Positions 1 through 10,828 of a stretch of DNA of 64,000 bases are shown here, piece by piece. A program made the translations under genes and the position numbers. The notes beneath the pieces are model-generated. The model saw only the letters and a program-made list of their open reading frames with translations. It searched no databases and was not told the origin of the DNA. Numbering within the stretch: the stretch's first letter is position 1; each line of letters starts with the position of its first letter. The DNA comes from Excoecaria cochinchinensis (Eukaryota; Streptophyta; Magnoliopsida; Malpighiales; Euphorbiaceae), in assembly GCA_947683425.1 (NCBI GenBank), contig CANTUQ010000031.1, positions 2,305,001 through 2,369,000 of the forward strand, given 5' to 3'.

Positions 1-1500
1 TCACTGGGAGACTTTGATGCTCACTAGGAGGCTTTGATTTTCGATCCTCAAGAGAGGAAAAAAGATTTAAGCTTACTTAGAGAGAAGTTATATTGAAAGT
101 TTTGTTGCTTGCCTGCAGGCGGACAGATTTCAATGTCTTTAGTGATTTTTCTGTTTTTGCTTTTGTTTTTGATTCTTCCTTTCTTGGAAATATTTATTTT
201 TTTTTTAGGATTTTTACATTCTGGATGTATTTGAATTTTCACAGCATGTTGGATTTTCAAGGCCTTAAAAATGTCTTTTCTTTGTGTTTTGTTTGTGTTG
301 TTTTTGTTTGAGAAGTTGTATTGTTTGTACATTTGCATTTGGATTTTGTACATTTATTGTGAGATGTGGGTGAGCGTGCCTCTTATGATAGAGAAACTCA
401 CCTGATTGCCCCCTGGCACAGCGTGGATAGGCTTGCTTTTCTGGGTAGTGTCTGACAACATTGAGCTGAACCCATCATCTGGATCACCTTTAAGCATGGG
501 GTCTATTCGGACCTTTCCCCTGAGTTATGTATATGGCAATATATACAAAATATTGTGTGTGTGTGGGATTACGTGTGTGAAATGTATGCATACATTTGAA
601 TCCGGATTTTGTACACTTGGTGTGATGTGTGTGAGTGTACATCTTATGATAGAAAAACTTACATGTTTGCCTCCGGTATGATGTGTATGAGTAAACTTCC
701 TCCTTTGAGTGTTTTTGAGAGCGGGTCCGCGAGATTCCATTCTCGTGAGGACTTCATCTTGATCTGCTTGTTCGGCGTGGCCGATGTAGAGCCGAACCTG
801 TACGTCGACCCGCTTTTGCATCTGATTGCCGCTGAATAAAGTATGCATGGATAGTCTGGCTTCTCAATAGACCTTTTTTTCTACATATTTGTGTGATTCC
901 GGGTTTTCCTGAACACAGTGTGTCCGGATAGACTTATTCTTCCGGGCATTCCACCTTTGTACAAATGCACTTGACTTCATGCCGTATACAGTGGTCAATA
1001 GTGTCGAGCTAAATTTCTTAGATCATCCTTGCTCATGAGGTCTATTCGGACCTTTCCTTCTAAGTCATGTGCATAACAACATATACAATAAATTGTGTGT
1101 GCTTATGGACTCATGTGTGTGAAATGTACATACATAAAGCTATATACACAAAACACGAGCAAAGGATTAATGTATAAGAATTGTATGTGCAGAACTATAA
1201 GTATAAAGCATTAAACACACAAGATATGTAGGGAGACATGTAAAAGATCTATGCATGTGAGATGCATATGAGATGCAAAAATGGATGGACCACATCCTAG
1301 GCGGTTAAAGGATTCCTTGAGGGTACTGGCTCGGCTGCTCTGATGCCCCCTAAAAAATTTAGAAAAGCATCGTCTTGCTTCATGGACTCTGACCCACAAT
1401 CTTCTGACCCGTGTGCATCTTTGCCCCCGGACTTGGGTTGACTTGAGAATTTCCTCTTCAAAGGACTTTTGTCCTTTAGATATGTTTTGGGAAGGGAAAC
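1..1500 (-). mobile_element. Reverse-oriented non-coding internal segment of a Tat-like retrotransposon
   Basis: Read on the minus strand, about 1265-1345 matches the non-coding internal region of the plus-strand copy near 19060-19135: the same order of a 'gggggcatca' block, 'taccctcaa', 'cctaggatgtgg' and 'ccatttttgca'. Bases 1-47 repeat a short 'ctcactaggaggctttga' unit, resembling the tandem arrays upstream of the PPT in the other copies. No ORF with family resemblance is present; the 212-residue minus-strand frame at 1211-1849 looks like chance. The right boundary is approximate. Confidence 0.55.
446..1135. repeat. Diverged direct repeat, two copies of about 150 bp
   Basis: Bases 446-594 and about 983-1135 share an ordered set of words: a 'tagtgtc...gagct' segment, 'gtctattcggacctttcc', 'ccatatacaa'-like AT stretches and 'gtgtgtgaaatgta'. 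The copies are about 540 bp apart and clearly diverged. They belong to the non-coding internal repeats of the Tat-like family. Confidence 0.5.
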
Positions 1501-2620
1501 CTTTCGATTTGATAAAGTGTTTAATTAAGTGTTGGCTCGGTAGGTCATGATCTACCTGCCTTGAATTGTTGTGTGTATATGCAATCTGGAATGTGTTTGT
1601 TAGATGAGTTATCAGAGATTCTGTTAGGAATTTTGTTTCGATTTTATGTGGTTTAGGAGAAGGTTTTGTAGAAACCCTTGAAGTGTATTGATAAGTGGTT
1701 ACCTTATCGAAATAGATAATTTTGTGTTTTGAATTGGAGGAGTGTTTGGATTTTGTAAGATTATAGTGATGCTCTGTATACCTGTCAGCTATCTCTAGGA
1801 AATTGTTTGAGCATAAGCATATTGAACCATGTGGATGGCAAAAGTGCATTATTATAGCATCAATCGCTTTTTTGCATTATCTTGCATGCATGAGCCATTG
1901 CATCCTCATTGCATCATCATCCCTTTGATTACACATGAGAAACATTTGCATATGCATTATGACGGAGAAAAAGCTGACAGGGTGTACATTGAGTGTTGAT
2001 ATTAAGATAAGGTGTATAATTTAAGAGCATAGCAATTGATAAGGAAAGTGTAACGTGTATATAAAATCAGAAGTGAGTAAAAAGAGTATTTTGGAATCTT
2101 GCATGAACGAATGTGAAAAGGTTTTGAAGTAAGAAATGAGTATTGTTAGTAAGGAAAGTAGCATATGTGTCGGATGTTCTTGAAGTATTAAGGAATCATG
2201 TAGCAAGATGTTGTAAGTTAAGTGGTTTCTATATGTGAGTTGTATGTATTTTGGTTTCTGATTGGTGGATAAAGTAATGATTGTTCTGATGAAAAGGATT
2301 GATTTGGAAGTAAGATTATGAGAGGAGAATTATGAGGTTTAAGTTAAGTTAGTTTTACGAGTTTGAGTTTAGTTATGGACAAGAGAAAGTTATGATTTGT
2401 GTGGTTATGTTGATTAAATAGAAGTGATTCGAGAGTATAGTGATGATAATAAGTAAAAGCAATTAAAAGTGAAGTGTATAGCAAAAGTGAAATGTATGTG
2501 TTACATGTGTAAAGCATAAGTGTTAAATGATGGTGTAGAAATGATCAATGAGAATGATAATGAAGTGGAGTATAGTCTTTGGATTTTTTTCGATGTAAGT
2601 GAATTTCGAGGACGAAATTC
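1501..2620. other. AT-rich non-coding DNA upstream of a PPT
   Basis: I see no gene here. The last 40 bases (gaatttcgaggacgaaattc) are the usual context just before the polypurine tract of Ty3/gypsy chromovirus-type elements, so at least the right end is internal retrotransposon sequence. The remainder has no motif I can place. Confidence 0.4.
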
Positions 2621-2637
2621 TTTTAGGAGGGAAGAAT
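2621..2637 (+). promoter_or_regulatory. Polypurine tract of a Tekay/Del-like element
   Basis: A purine-rich run (aggagggaagaa) directly precedes an LTR starting TGTCACACCCC. The upstream 'cgaggacgaaattcttt' context is repeated, inverted, at 52290-52310 in element G. PPTs prime plus-strand DNA synthesis, so this marks the left edge of a 3' LTR. Confidence 0.75.
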
Positions 2638-2932
2638 TGTCACACCCCGAAATGTACCCTAGAAGGATTGGGCGTATTGAGGATGAGTAGTGATCAAGGT
2701 TATGCATGTTGAAGTGTTAGGTATGTCAAATGAACCATTTAAGAATTTAAGTGGAAGTTTTGGCAATTACAATTAATGGTAAAATTGTGAAGTGTGAGTT
2801 TAGGACTTAATTAAAGGAGTAAGATTAATTTTGTGGGCCAATGTTAAGAATAATATAGAGGGATGCTAAATGTAAGAAGAGAAAGGAGTTGATGGACTAA
2901 ATAGGAGATTTGATACAAATATCTAATTTGGG

Positions 2933-2956
2933 CCAATAGGAAGGTGACATGTGGCA
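2933..2956 (+). promoter_or_regulatory. CCAAT plus G-box-like element in LTR A
   Basis: CCAAT is followed after a few bases by GTGACATGTGGCA, about 300 bp from the LTR start. The same pair occurs in LTRs H and I and, inverted, in LTR B. A promoter role is inferred from position and conservation. Confidence 0.45.
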
Positions 2957-3742
2957 AGGAGAGTAAAGGGAGTATTTAAGAAGAGAGAGAAGAGTGTGAG
3001 GGGCAGAATTTATGCTTACCCTCACGTTAGTCCCTCCCCTTCCCCTTCTTCTCCTTCTTCTTATTCTTCTTCTTCCTCCATTGCTGTTTCCCTCTTCCTA
3101 TGAACAGCTTTAAGATTTTGATGATGGAATCTTCTATTCCAAATGTTTAAGTGAGAGATTTGAGATGGTAAAGTTAAAGATTTAAGCTTTGATTCCTTCC
3201 CTCCCTTTTGATTTAGTTTCAAACCCTAGATTTATGCTTTGTGTATTTGCATGTGTTTTGATGAGGATTTTGGATGAGAAAGATTTAGGATGAGTTTGGA
3301 AACAAGAATGATTAACCAAGAAAGCTAATCGGAGCAAAGGAGTTAAGGTTAGCGATTTTTGTTATTTTGATGTATATTTGGATTTGGGGTTTTGATTTGA
3401 TTTTCTAGAAATTTATGGAGTTAAAGTTGTTTAGATTTATTCAAATGTTATGGATCTTGAGTAATTTGAGCTAAGATACTTTGAATGTGAATTATTGAAC
3501 GAAAGTGTGTTTTGATTGCGAATTTAAAATTATTTTGGCTATCAGTATATTTAGAGATTTTGGTTATGTTAATTGCATGATTTAATTGTATTAATTGGTG
3601 TGAAGGTTTGTTTTTATGTTGTTTATGATGAATTGGATGTTTAATATGAGTTGTGATGAGTTTTGGGTTTGATTGGAAGGTTTGGGTAAGTTTTGAAAGG
3701 AAGAAGTTCTTCAAATTTCGCTGGAATCTGGAAAATGCGACT

Positions 3743-3778
3743 CTGTCGCGAGCGCGATGTTTGTCGTGATCACGATAG
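3743..3778 (+). repeat. 36-bp bipartite TCGCGAG dyad motif (LTR A)
   Basis: Two imperfect dyads, TCGCGAGCGCGA and TCGTGATCACGA, start 18 bp apart inside a CTGT...ATAG frame. The arrangement matches the copies in LTRs C, D, F, H and I and in the Athila element. Confidence 0.8.
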
Positions 3779-3797
3779 AGATGGGTTCTTCGTACAG

Positions 3798-4551
3798 TGA
3801 GGGGAAGCATAGGCCCGAAGAGGATTTTGTAGAGGATGAGCATGAAGAGTCCATGTCAGTGAGAGCTAGACCTCCTAAAGAGGATCCTGCCCTAAGAAAG
3901 ATAGAAGAGAAAGTTGAGGCAATGGCCCGTTTATTGTTTGTTGGAATGGGGACAAGCCCTGAAGATAGGGATTTAGAGGACGAGGAGATGCTTCCTTAGA
4001 GATTTAAAATGCCCGAGCAACCCAAGTTTGATGGCACATCAGATCCGTTTGCTCATATCAAGCAGTACACGCTTATAATGAAGGGAACTAGGCTTACCAA
4101 GAGACAAAAGGTGGAATATTTCTGCCTCAACTTGACTGGGCTTGCTGTGGTCTGGTACCACTGTTTGGATAGGAGAACAAGAGAAGATTGGGACCTATTG
4201 GCTGAAGAGTTCCTTAAACAGTATGACTGTAGTACCCGAATGGAGGTTACTTTGAAGGATCTAGAACTACTTCAACAGAAATCTGATGAGTTATTCCATG
4301 AGTATCTTACTCGATGGAAAAATCGGGTAATGGAGATGAAAAGGAAGCCGGATACTCCAGATCAGATTCAGTTTGTCATCCGTAATGCTAGTCCATATCT
4401 TAAGGAGGGATTAAAGATGAAGGGGCTTAAAGATTGGTAGTCTCTAAAGGACATAGCTATTGAAGTAGAGGGTGAGTAACTAGCAAAGAAAGCAAGGCAA
4501 GATAACTTTGTTGGGAAAAATTTTAGGAACCAATCAGGGTACAGATCAGGC
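3798..4551 (+). pseudogene. Tat-like gag, 5' part (broken)
   Basis: Encodes an acidic, coiled-coil-like stretch (EEDFVEDEHEE, then a KIEEKVEAMARLL segment) followed by a retrotransposon gag capsid domain: PKFDGTSDPFAHI, VVWYHCLDRRT, DWDLLAEEFLKQY, LTRWKNRVMEMKRKP. Stops interrupt it at 3997, 4438 and about 4480. A second copy at 15949-17260 has the same order. Gag would form the virus-like particle. The first residues are missing: the frame runs straight out of LTR A sequence, so the 5' end is a fusion. A solo LTR (B) then splits the gene; it resumes at 7152. Confidence 0.8.
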
Positions 4552-4964
4552 TGTAACACCCCCTACCCATACGCAGGCATACCCATCCTCATGGAGTGAG
4601 AAGCCGTATGAGCCGGGTGTGTTACCAAGCAGATAGAGATACAAAGCATACATTCATACATAAAACAACCATACATCATTACGGGGAAAATTAAAACCTT
4701 CATAAGCGTCAGAATATTCCATCATTACAATAACAAAATTCGTTATAAAAATGTTCTGATCAAAAGCCAGAATAAAATAATTACATATCCCAAAAGTATA
4801 TAAATGCGGAAGCTTCACAAAATAATGGTATAAAGAGAGTTCCGATGCAAAAGAATCAACATGCTATCAAAATTAAAGCCCTAACACTAATCCGTCTGTG
4901 TTGGCTTGACTGGCGATGACTCTCCCAAAGGAACACCATCCTCCGCACCTACACGGATAAAACA

Positions 4965-4993
4965 CCGTGCTAAGCGATAAACGCTTAGTGGGG
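4965..4993 (-). promoter_or_regulatory. Conserved CTAAGC/GCTTAG hairpin of LTR B
   Basis: ccgtGCTAAGCgataaacGCTTAGtgggg: a 6-bp stem with a short loop, 0.4 kb from the LTR 3' end. The same word is found in C, D, F, H and both LTRs of G. Confidence 0.6.
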
Positions 4994-5700
4994 AATACAC
5001 AACAAAAGAGTGGACGGCCATTCACAATGGTCGCCGATGCTATACACATACAATATGACAAATGCGGATAATGATATCAGCTATATAATCATACTTGCAT
5101 AATAAAGACATGCATTCAGAAGTTCACATCCACATTCATTTACACTTTAATTGATTTCTCAAACTTATCATTATACGCATCCAAATACAAAAATTCTTGT
5201 AATCATATCAAAGCAGAACAAAACAAAAAGAGCACCTACTGACTCACAATAGTGGATAACGAGTAAAAGCATAACGTACCTTACGGGCACGAATCGAACG
5301 CATAGCGTACCTTACGGGTACGAATCAGAAACCATTTTATTTTTTTTCTTCGCATTCAAAACAATTTACAAAGGGGACCTTAAACAAGATCCAAAATGCA
5401 TAAGGGGTTCGCGAGGAACCAAACAGGGACCTGATCGGGGTCCAGATAGAACTGAGGGCTACAGCTAAGAGACTCTATTAGGCATGCCTAACTATCCACT
5501 AGATTGACTCTCGCAGGTCATGTATAGTACAAATCATATTTCAAAGTACAGCATACAATTCATCTGAAGAATCATGGTATCACTCATATAAAATCATGAC
5601 ATGTATCATACAGTAGTATAAGTCCATTCAGAAGAGATACGAAATTCATTTTTTGTTAAAACTGGGCAATTTCAGAAAATAGGCCGAACAGAACATGGTT

Positions 5701-5923
5701 GGCTGGTCACGAGTCGTGACTGGCAATCACCACTCGTGACTGGCCTCTTGGCTGGTCACGGGTCGTGACTGGCCATCACTACTCGTGACTGGCCTCTTGG
5801 CTGGTCACGAGTCGTGACTGGCCATCACCACTCGTGACTGGCCTCTTGGCTGGTCACGAGTCGTGACTGGCCATCACCACTCGTGACTGGCCTCTTGGCT
5901 GGTCACGAGTCGTGACTGGCCTC
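5701..5923. repeat. 49-bp tandem repeat built from GTCACGAGTCGTGAC dyads
   Basis: Four full 49-bp units plus a partial one. Each unit holds the near-perfect dyad GTCACGAGTCGTGAC and a half-dyad CACTCGTGAC. It sits about 1.2-1.45 kb from the LTR 5' end, the place where other LTRs of the family carry a different dyad word. Confidence 0.9.
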
Positions 5924-6813
5924 TCCCCACACAGCCTATCGGGGAGGAAGAACTAGGGTCACGAGTGCCGAGATCCACTATCCCGATCGGAACTTCCCAT
6001 CTTCTGATCGATAGTCGAGCGTGACGCACTCAAGGCATTTGCAATCGGAAGATGGTAGGCCGATCGAGAGTTGGATTGACTGATTTTCTGCATTTTGCAA
6101 CTACAGCAGAAATCCCTAGTTCCTAAACTTGCCCAGAACGTTAAAACACATTCAAAAATCACTTACCTCAGATCGCTACTTTCCTCGCCACCAGCAATGC
6201 ACAGATACAACTTTTAACACCCTTAACACAATTAGATCACATTTGAACAAAAGCAATTTCCAATCGCAGCAACCCAGAAAGTCACAGTAAACCCAAAACA
6301 CACTAATCCATTCTTTTGGTTTGAAACTTAAATCAACTAAAACACATTACATTACTTCCAGCATGCATCACAAGGATCATCAAATTACCACAAATCATTC
6401 AACCATAACATAAACACAAAAATGCAGAAATTCCCAAACCTGTAATCCTAGCTTCAATCACTTGGTTCCACTACTTCCAGTTTTCTCTTTGCCTTTTGGG
6501 TCACGGGGAGGCTCAACTAACAGCCGACACACCAAGAACACCCAAACAAAAACCCTAAATCAAAACCCAATCCAGAAATGCAAAGAAGAAAATGAACAGT
6601 GTGAAGAAAATGATAAAAATGTGGAAAACTTTACCTCGCGGAGGTTGAGGAGCGATCAAATTCCACCACAAATCACTTGAATCAAATACCAAGACACAAA
6701 GGGGAAGGGAAAAGAGGAAGAAGGAGTAATGAAGAAGAGAAAATGGGGCGAGAGGCAGTAGGAGTGGCTGCCCTTCTTTCTCTTTCTTTTTACACCCATT
6801 TCAAAAAACCCTA

Positions 6814-6836
6814 GCCACGTGTCATCCTAAGATTGG
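6814..6836 (-). promoter_or_regulatory. CCAAT plus CACGTG module in LTR B
   Basis: On the minus strand CCAAT is followed by ATGACACGTGGC, an exact G-box/ABRE-like core, about 320 bp from the LTR start. LTRs A, H and I have the same pair with ACATGTGGC. Confidence 0.5.
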
Positions 6837-7151
6837 TGGAACTTGACCACTCACACTCAACAAGCATACACTACTCACACACAATGCACTCTCAACTTAA
6901 AACACCCTACTAATGTGTGAGTAAAGCACACAACCCTAACTCCACTACTCACACCCTATAATGGTACACTCATGCACACCCAAACTTAACCCAACTAATT
7001 CACACCCAAATAACCTACATGCATCCACATGCTAACAAAATCATTAAAACATGCATTTTTACCGAAATACCCTTATGACATGCCCAAAACACACAATGCA
7101 TGCACATACACAAATAGGCTCATACTACTAGGGGGCAATTGGGGTGTGACA

Positions 7152-7500
7152 CAGGCAGTGCTGAGGGCAGTAATGACGGGAATGGTAAGGCGGTCGAGAT
7201 TTCAGCTACCGAGATTGGACAAACTCAGAGGTACTATTGTAACTTAGGCCGCTCTCTGTCCTGGGTCTTAGAGAAATTGACAAAGGAGGGGAAGCTGAGA
7301 TCACTATTGCCCAAGCCAGCTATGAATCAAGGATAGCCAGGGCACAGAGATGATCTGTGCCTACCATCAACATACTGGGCACTTGACAGATTATTGCCGG
7401 ACTTTGAGGAACAAAATCCAAGATCTTTTTGATTCCAAGGAGCTCACTGACCTTGAGAAGAGGGAGAAGTAGAAGAAGGTGAGCTATAATGCAGTCCTCC
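7152..7500 (+). pseudogene. Tat-like gag, 3' part with zinc knuckle (broken)
   Basis: Resumes after the CAGGC duplication. The useful frame includes CAYHQHTGHLTDYC, a CCHC-like nucleocapsid knuckle, followed by LRNKIQDLFDSKELTDLEKREK, a stop, and KKVSYNAVLPP. The second gag copy has the parallel string CAYHQYTRHRTDCC near 17136, so the two are homologous through their C-termini. Several stops and frame changes make it non-functional. Confidence 0.7.
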
Positions 7501-7606
7501 CACCCTGAATATGATCGCAAAAGATTATGATTTTTTTAGATTCTTTGTTCTTTTATTCCAAGAACTTCTCATGACAATCTTTGCAATTTCAATAAGATGA
7601 ACAATT

Positions 7607-7822
7607 TTGCTTATTTGCATGAATGTTTCTAATGATTTCATTTCACGTGATCATGATGCATTTGCTTTTGACATTAATTCAATTAATACTACTGTATTTA
7701 ATCTTGAAACTTTGGAAGACCCAAAGAAAATCTTCATAGCATCTGATGTAACTCCTGAAGGGAGGAAAATTCTAAAAACAAAAAGAGAGAGAGAAAAGAA
7801 AAAAAAAACTAGTTGCAATTAG
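7607..7822 (+). pseudogene. Remnant of Tat-like pol linker
   Basis: A 71-codon frame includes TVFNLETLEDPKKIFIASD followed by VTPEGRKIL. This resembles the stretch between protease and reverse transcriptase in Tat-lineage pol. It runs into an A-rich tail with no RT after it. This is the only pol-like piece I see in this copy. Confidence 0.45.
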
Positions 7823-8223
7823 GGGATTAGAGGAAAACTCACTAAGAGCGCTAGAACCTTTCTGATTACCCGTCAAAGCGATCCCTGGATAAGACAGAAC
7901 CTAGAAAGTGATTTAGGCAGCCCTTCTTTGTATAGCTCTCTAAATAATTATTTTTTTATCTTTATTTCACAATCGCTTGCTGGCCCTTTGAGCCTCTATG
8001 CTGGTATGCTAAATGCGTACCGATTTTGTTATTACACATGTTGAAACTACCCTTCGGCTAAAATAATTTTTGACTCCCCTTAGAAGAATGGCCGCTCTAG
8101 TGAGAATGGATGTACGTCATTGATAATCTTTTAGGCTATCAAAGCTCACCCTGATAAGGATGAGTTTACACTTCGGGAAGAAAGCTTAGTTGTCCACAAA
8201 CCCTACATGGTCAGAAACATAAG

Positions 8224-8360
8224 TAAAAAAATAAAAAAGAAAAAAGAAAAGAAAAAAAAAAGCAAAAAGGCAAAAATAAAAATAAAAAGGAAAAGAGAAA
8301 AGAAAAAAACAAAGAAAAGAAAAGAGAAAAAGAAAAAAGGGGAAAAAAGAAGTAGAGCTC
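8224..8360 (+). repeat. A/G-only tract
   Basis: More than 100 bases of almost pure purine (aaaaagaaaagaaaa type). T2 has a similar tract at 17722-17830. The long lysine-rich or phenylalanine-rich frames here are artefacts of it. Confidence 0.85.
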
Positions 8361-9984
8361 AAGATAGCAGCCACTTGACGAGTTTCAATGGTTATCTTTT
8401 TAATTGTTATCAAGCCCAAATTCAAGAATACCTTTATATATGCAACTGAGCTGAGAATGGTCCTCCCATCAGTCGAGTAGATATTGCGGCCATTTTTCTT
8501 CTCTAGCAACCTGATCTTTCTTTGACAGCCATTTACCTAAGCCTAACATGCAACCAAAGTAAGATCTCTTAATTCTTGGTTCAGTCTTATCCAATTAGCA
8601 GAGATGACCTTGTAATAAGGTTTGGTACATAGGAAGAGGCATATGGTGTTTCTTGAGCTTCAAACGGGAAGTCGCGAGTGCATTTATGCATTTGAGTTGA
8701 GTCTCGTCCCCAACATTGCATCTAGAATCTGCTTTCGAAAAAAAAAATTGAGAGCTGAGAGAAAATTTTCAATCATGAGAACTAGAGAGGGATGGTTGAT
8801 AACATGAGTTTGATGCTTTCAGTATCTATTTTGAGATTAGATGAGATTTTGTACTTTTGAAATTAATACCAAATAATGATCACGTGTCATGAAATCAGAC
8901 TGAAATGTATGCATTTTTGTGATGATATGTTGATATGATCAAAGTAATCCATGTTACATGTTTAAAGTTGTCTAGTTTCAGTGTAAAGCTAGCACATTGT
9001 TGCTATCTACCCTCTGCTATTCTCACCGCTCAGATGCTTCGGCTAATTAATCCTACCATCAGTTCTAAAGCCAAACCTATAGCACCTTCATGAGGGCAAT
9101 CAAGCCCATACAACAGTGATCTAGGTAGTAAGCACATGTGGGTCACCCTTAAGGAATCTCTAATAACATCTTCGGACCCAATTCAGACAAAAAAAAAAAG
9201 AAAAAAAAAAGAAAAGAAAAGCCGTTAAAGATGAAAACCATAATTGGCTCTCTAAGCAAAAGTTAGGCAGAAGGATAGGGTGAAAATCTGGAAACAGGCG
9301 GTCTAACCTTTGAAAAAAGAAAAAAAACAGAAGAAGAAAGCCCTTGGATTAGGTTGGGTCCATTCCAGGCAAAAGTTAGGCACAGGGTTATGTAAAAATC
9401 CGAAAAGGATACATTCCCCGCAGAGAAAAGCTAGTGTGAAAATCCATAAGGGACCCACTACCTTTAAAATAATGACTTCTGATACCTGGAGCGATAAGGC
9501 GGCATTACTTCAGATAATCTCCTTTCGAGTAGATAATGCATAATTCAGGACACGAGTTAAAGTCTCGAGGGCAAAAAGGCTCATTTAACCGGGGGCAAAG
9601 AGGCGCACGTATGGGTTCTCTTTGAAGAAAAATTATGGGTAAGAATTCTTAAGCCAAGACGATGCTCCTCTAGGTCTCTGGGAAGTATCAAACAATGCGA
9701 GTAGCCAAACTGTACCCTCAGCGGACCCCTGACCACTCAAGGCTCAGTCTATTCATTTTTTGCGTGCATTTCATATCATGCGGTTCATTTGCAAACATTC
9801 GCATATAACTTTTCACCTGTACACACGATTTTTTGTACATATCCCTGTGCATATAATTTTGCAGGAAAAGTCCAGATGAAGACTACACGCATGAAAATGC
9901 GTCGAGGATGGATTCATCACAATATGAGCACTCACCCGTACTTGACAATCCAACCAAGAGAAAGTCTACATGGGTTCAATCCCT

Positions 9985-10145
9985 TTCAAAGTCCTCTTAA
10001 GAGGCAAATCCCATCAAAGTCCTCTTAAGAGGAAAATGCCTTCAAAGTCCTCTTGAGAGGCAAAACCCTTTAAAGTCCTCTTAAGAGGCAAAATCCTTCA
10101 AAGTCCTCTTAAGAGGCAAAATCCTTTAAAGTCCTCTGAAGAAGC
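9985..10145 (+). repeat. 28-bp tandem repeat with CCTCTTAAGAGG core
   Basis: Six or so units of 'aaagtcctcttaagaggc' plus spacer, each holding the perfect palindrome CCTCTTAAGAGG or a one-base variant. Lies upstream of the PPT of T1. Confidence 0.85.
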
Positions 10146-10204
10146 AAATCAGCCAAAGACCTCTCAGGGCGCAATCAACCAAAGGGCTCTCAGAGGGCAC
10201 CACT

Positions 10205-10690
10205 TCAAACACCAATAGGGTAGATACCGATCCGGCTAAGGCTAGACACCACACAGGTTAGATGCCGGAACGAGGAAGGTTAGACACCACACCAACAGGC
10301 TAGATACCGACCCGGCTAAGGCTAGACACCGCACAGGTTAGATGCCGTAACGAGGGAGGTTAGACACCACACCATCAGGTTAGATACCAACCCGGCTAAG
10401 GCTAGACACCGTACAGGTTAGATGCCGCAACGAGGGACGTTAGACACCACACCAATAGGTTAAATACCAATCCGGCTACGGCTAGACACCGCATAGGTTA
10501 GATACTGCAACGAGGAAGGTTAGACACCGTACAGGTCAGACACCACATCAAAGTTGGTTATAGAACACAGCGACTAGGGCTATACACCGCACAGGTTAGA
10601 TGCCACAACGATGAAGGTTAAATACCAAAACGACAAAAGCTACACACCGCACAGGTTAGACGCCGCAACGATAAGGGTTAACACATCGAC
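10205..10690 (+). repeat. About 100-bp tandem repeat (gctagacaccgcacagg)
   Basis: Four to five diverged units with the words 'gctagacaccgcacagg', 'ttagatgccgcaacga' and 'ggttagacaccacacca'. Part of the non-coding 3' internal region. Confidence 0.8.
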
Positions 10691-10811
10691 AAGTAGAAGA
10701 TAATTACCCCGAACAACTCCATAGAGACCAAGAAGACAATTGCCTCAGGTATACGTCTCTTCTTTCTTTACTTGAGTTTTGGCTCATCTAGGCACCCAGG
10801 CACTACGTTCC

Positions 10812-10828
10812 CCAAAACTGGGGGCAAC
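10812..10828 (+). promoter_or_regulatory. PPT of Tat-like element T1
   Basis: aaaactgggggcaac directly precedes an LTR start TGTAGACACC. T2 has aaaattgggggcaac in the same place before 20392. Confidence 0.75.

Larger units (their letters stand above)
2638..3797 (+). mobile_element. LTR A, truncated long LTR (Tekay/Del-like)
   Basis: It starts TGTCACACCCC after a PPT. It carries the CCAAT + GTGACATGTGGCA module (2933-2956), a CT-rich stretch at 3028-3100, and the bipartite TCGCGAG dyad at 3743-3778. Complete relatives in this window are 2.3-4.0 kb long; this one stops near 3797, where a Tat-like gag fragment follows directly, so the second half (inverted repeat, hairpin, TGTTACA end) is missing. 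The text after the dyad (agagatgggttcttcgta) still resembles LTR C near 38366-38385. Confidence 0.7.
4552..7151 (-). mobile_element. Solo LTR B (2600 bp), TSD CAGGC
   Basis: Plus-strand ends are TGTAACA...TGTGACA, flanked by CAGGC at 4547-4551 and 7152-7156. On the minus strand it reads TGTCACACCCC...TGTTACA. It contains the conserved LTR landmarks in reverse: CCAAT/G-box module near 6814, dyad array at 5701-5923, AGTGGATA/TATCCACT arms and the CTAAGC hairpin at 4965. No internal retroviral sequence remains, which fits LTR-LTR recombination. It interrupts the Tat-like gag. Confidence 0.9.
7823..10811 (+). mobile_element. Non-coding internal region of Tat-like element T1
   Basis: About 3 kb with no RT, RNase H or integrase motif in any frame. 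The region is collinear with 17261-20375 of copy T2: both have the 'ggctctct...gcaaaagttaggc' block (9240-9300; 18650-18720), purine-only tracts and a tandem array before the PPT. The conserved order argues for a non-autonomous family rather than random decay. Confidence 0.65.

Noticed and set aside
1211..1849. 212-codon minus-strand frame
   Set aside because: Lies across a boundary between two non-coding segments; no recognisable domain and biased composition.
5701..5923. Possible CRISPR array
   Set aside because: Units are contiguous 49-bp tandem repeats with no unique spacers, inside an LTR of a plant retrotransposon.
8186..8509. Lysine-rich and phenylalanine-rich frames
   Set aside because: Artefacts of a purine-only tract.
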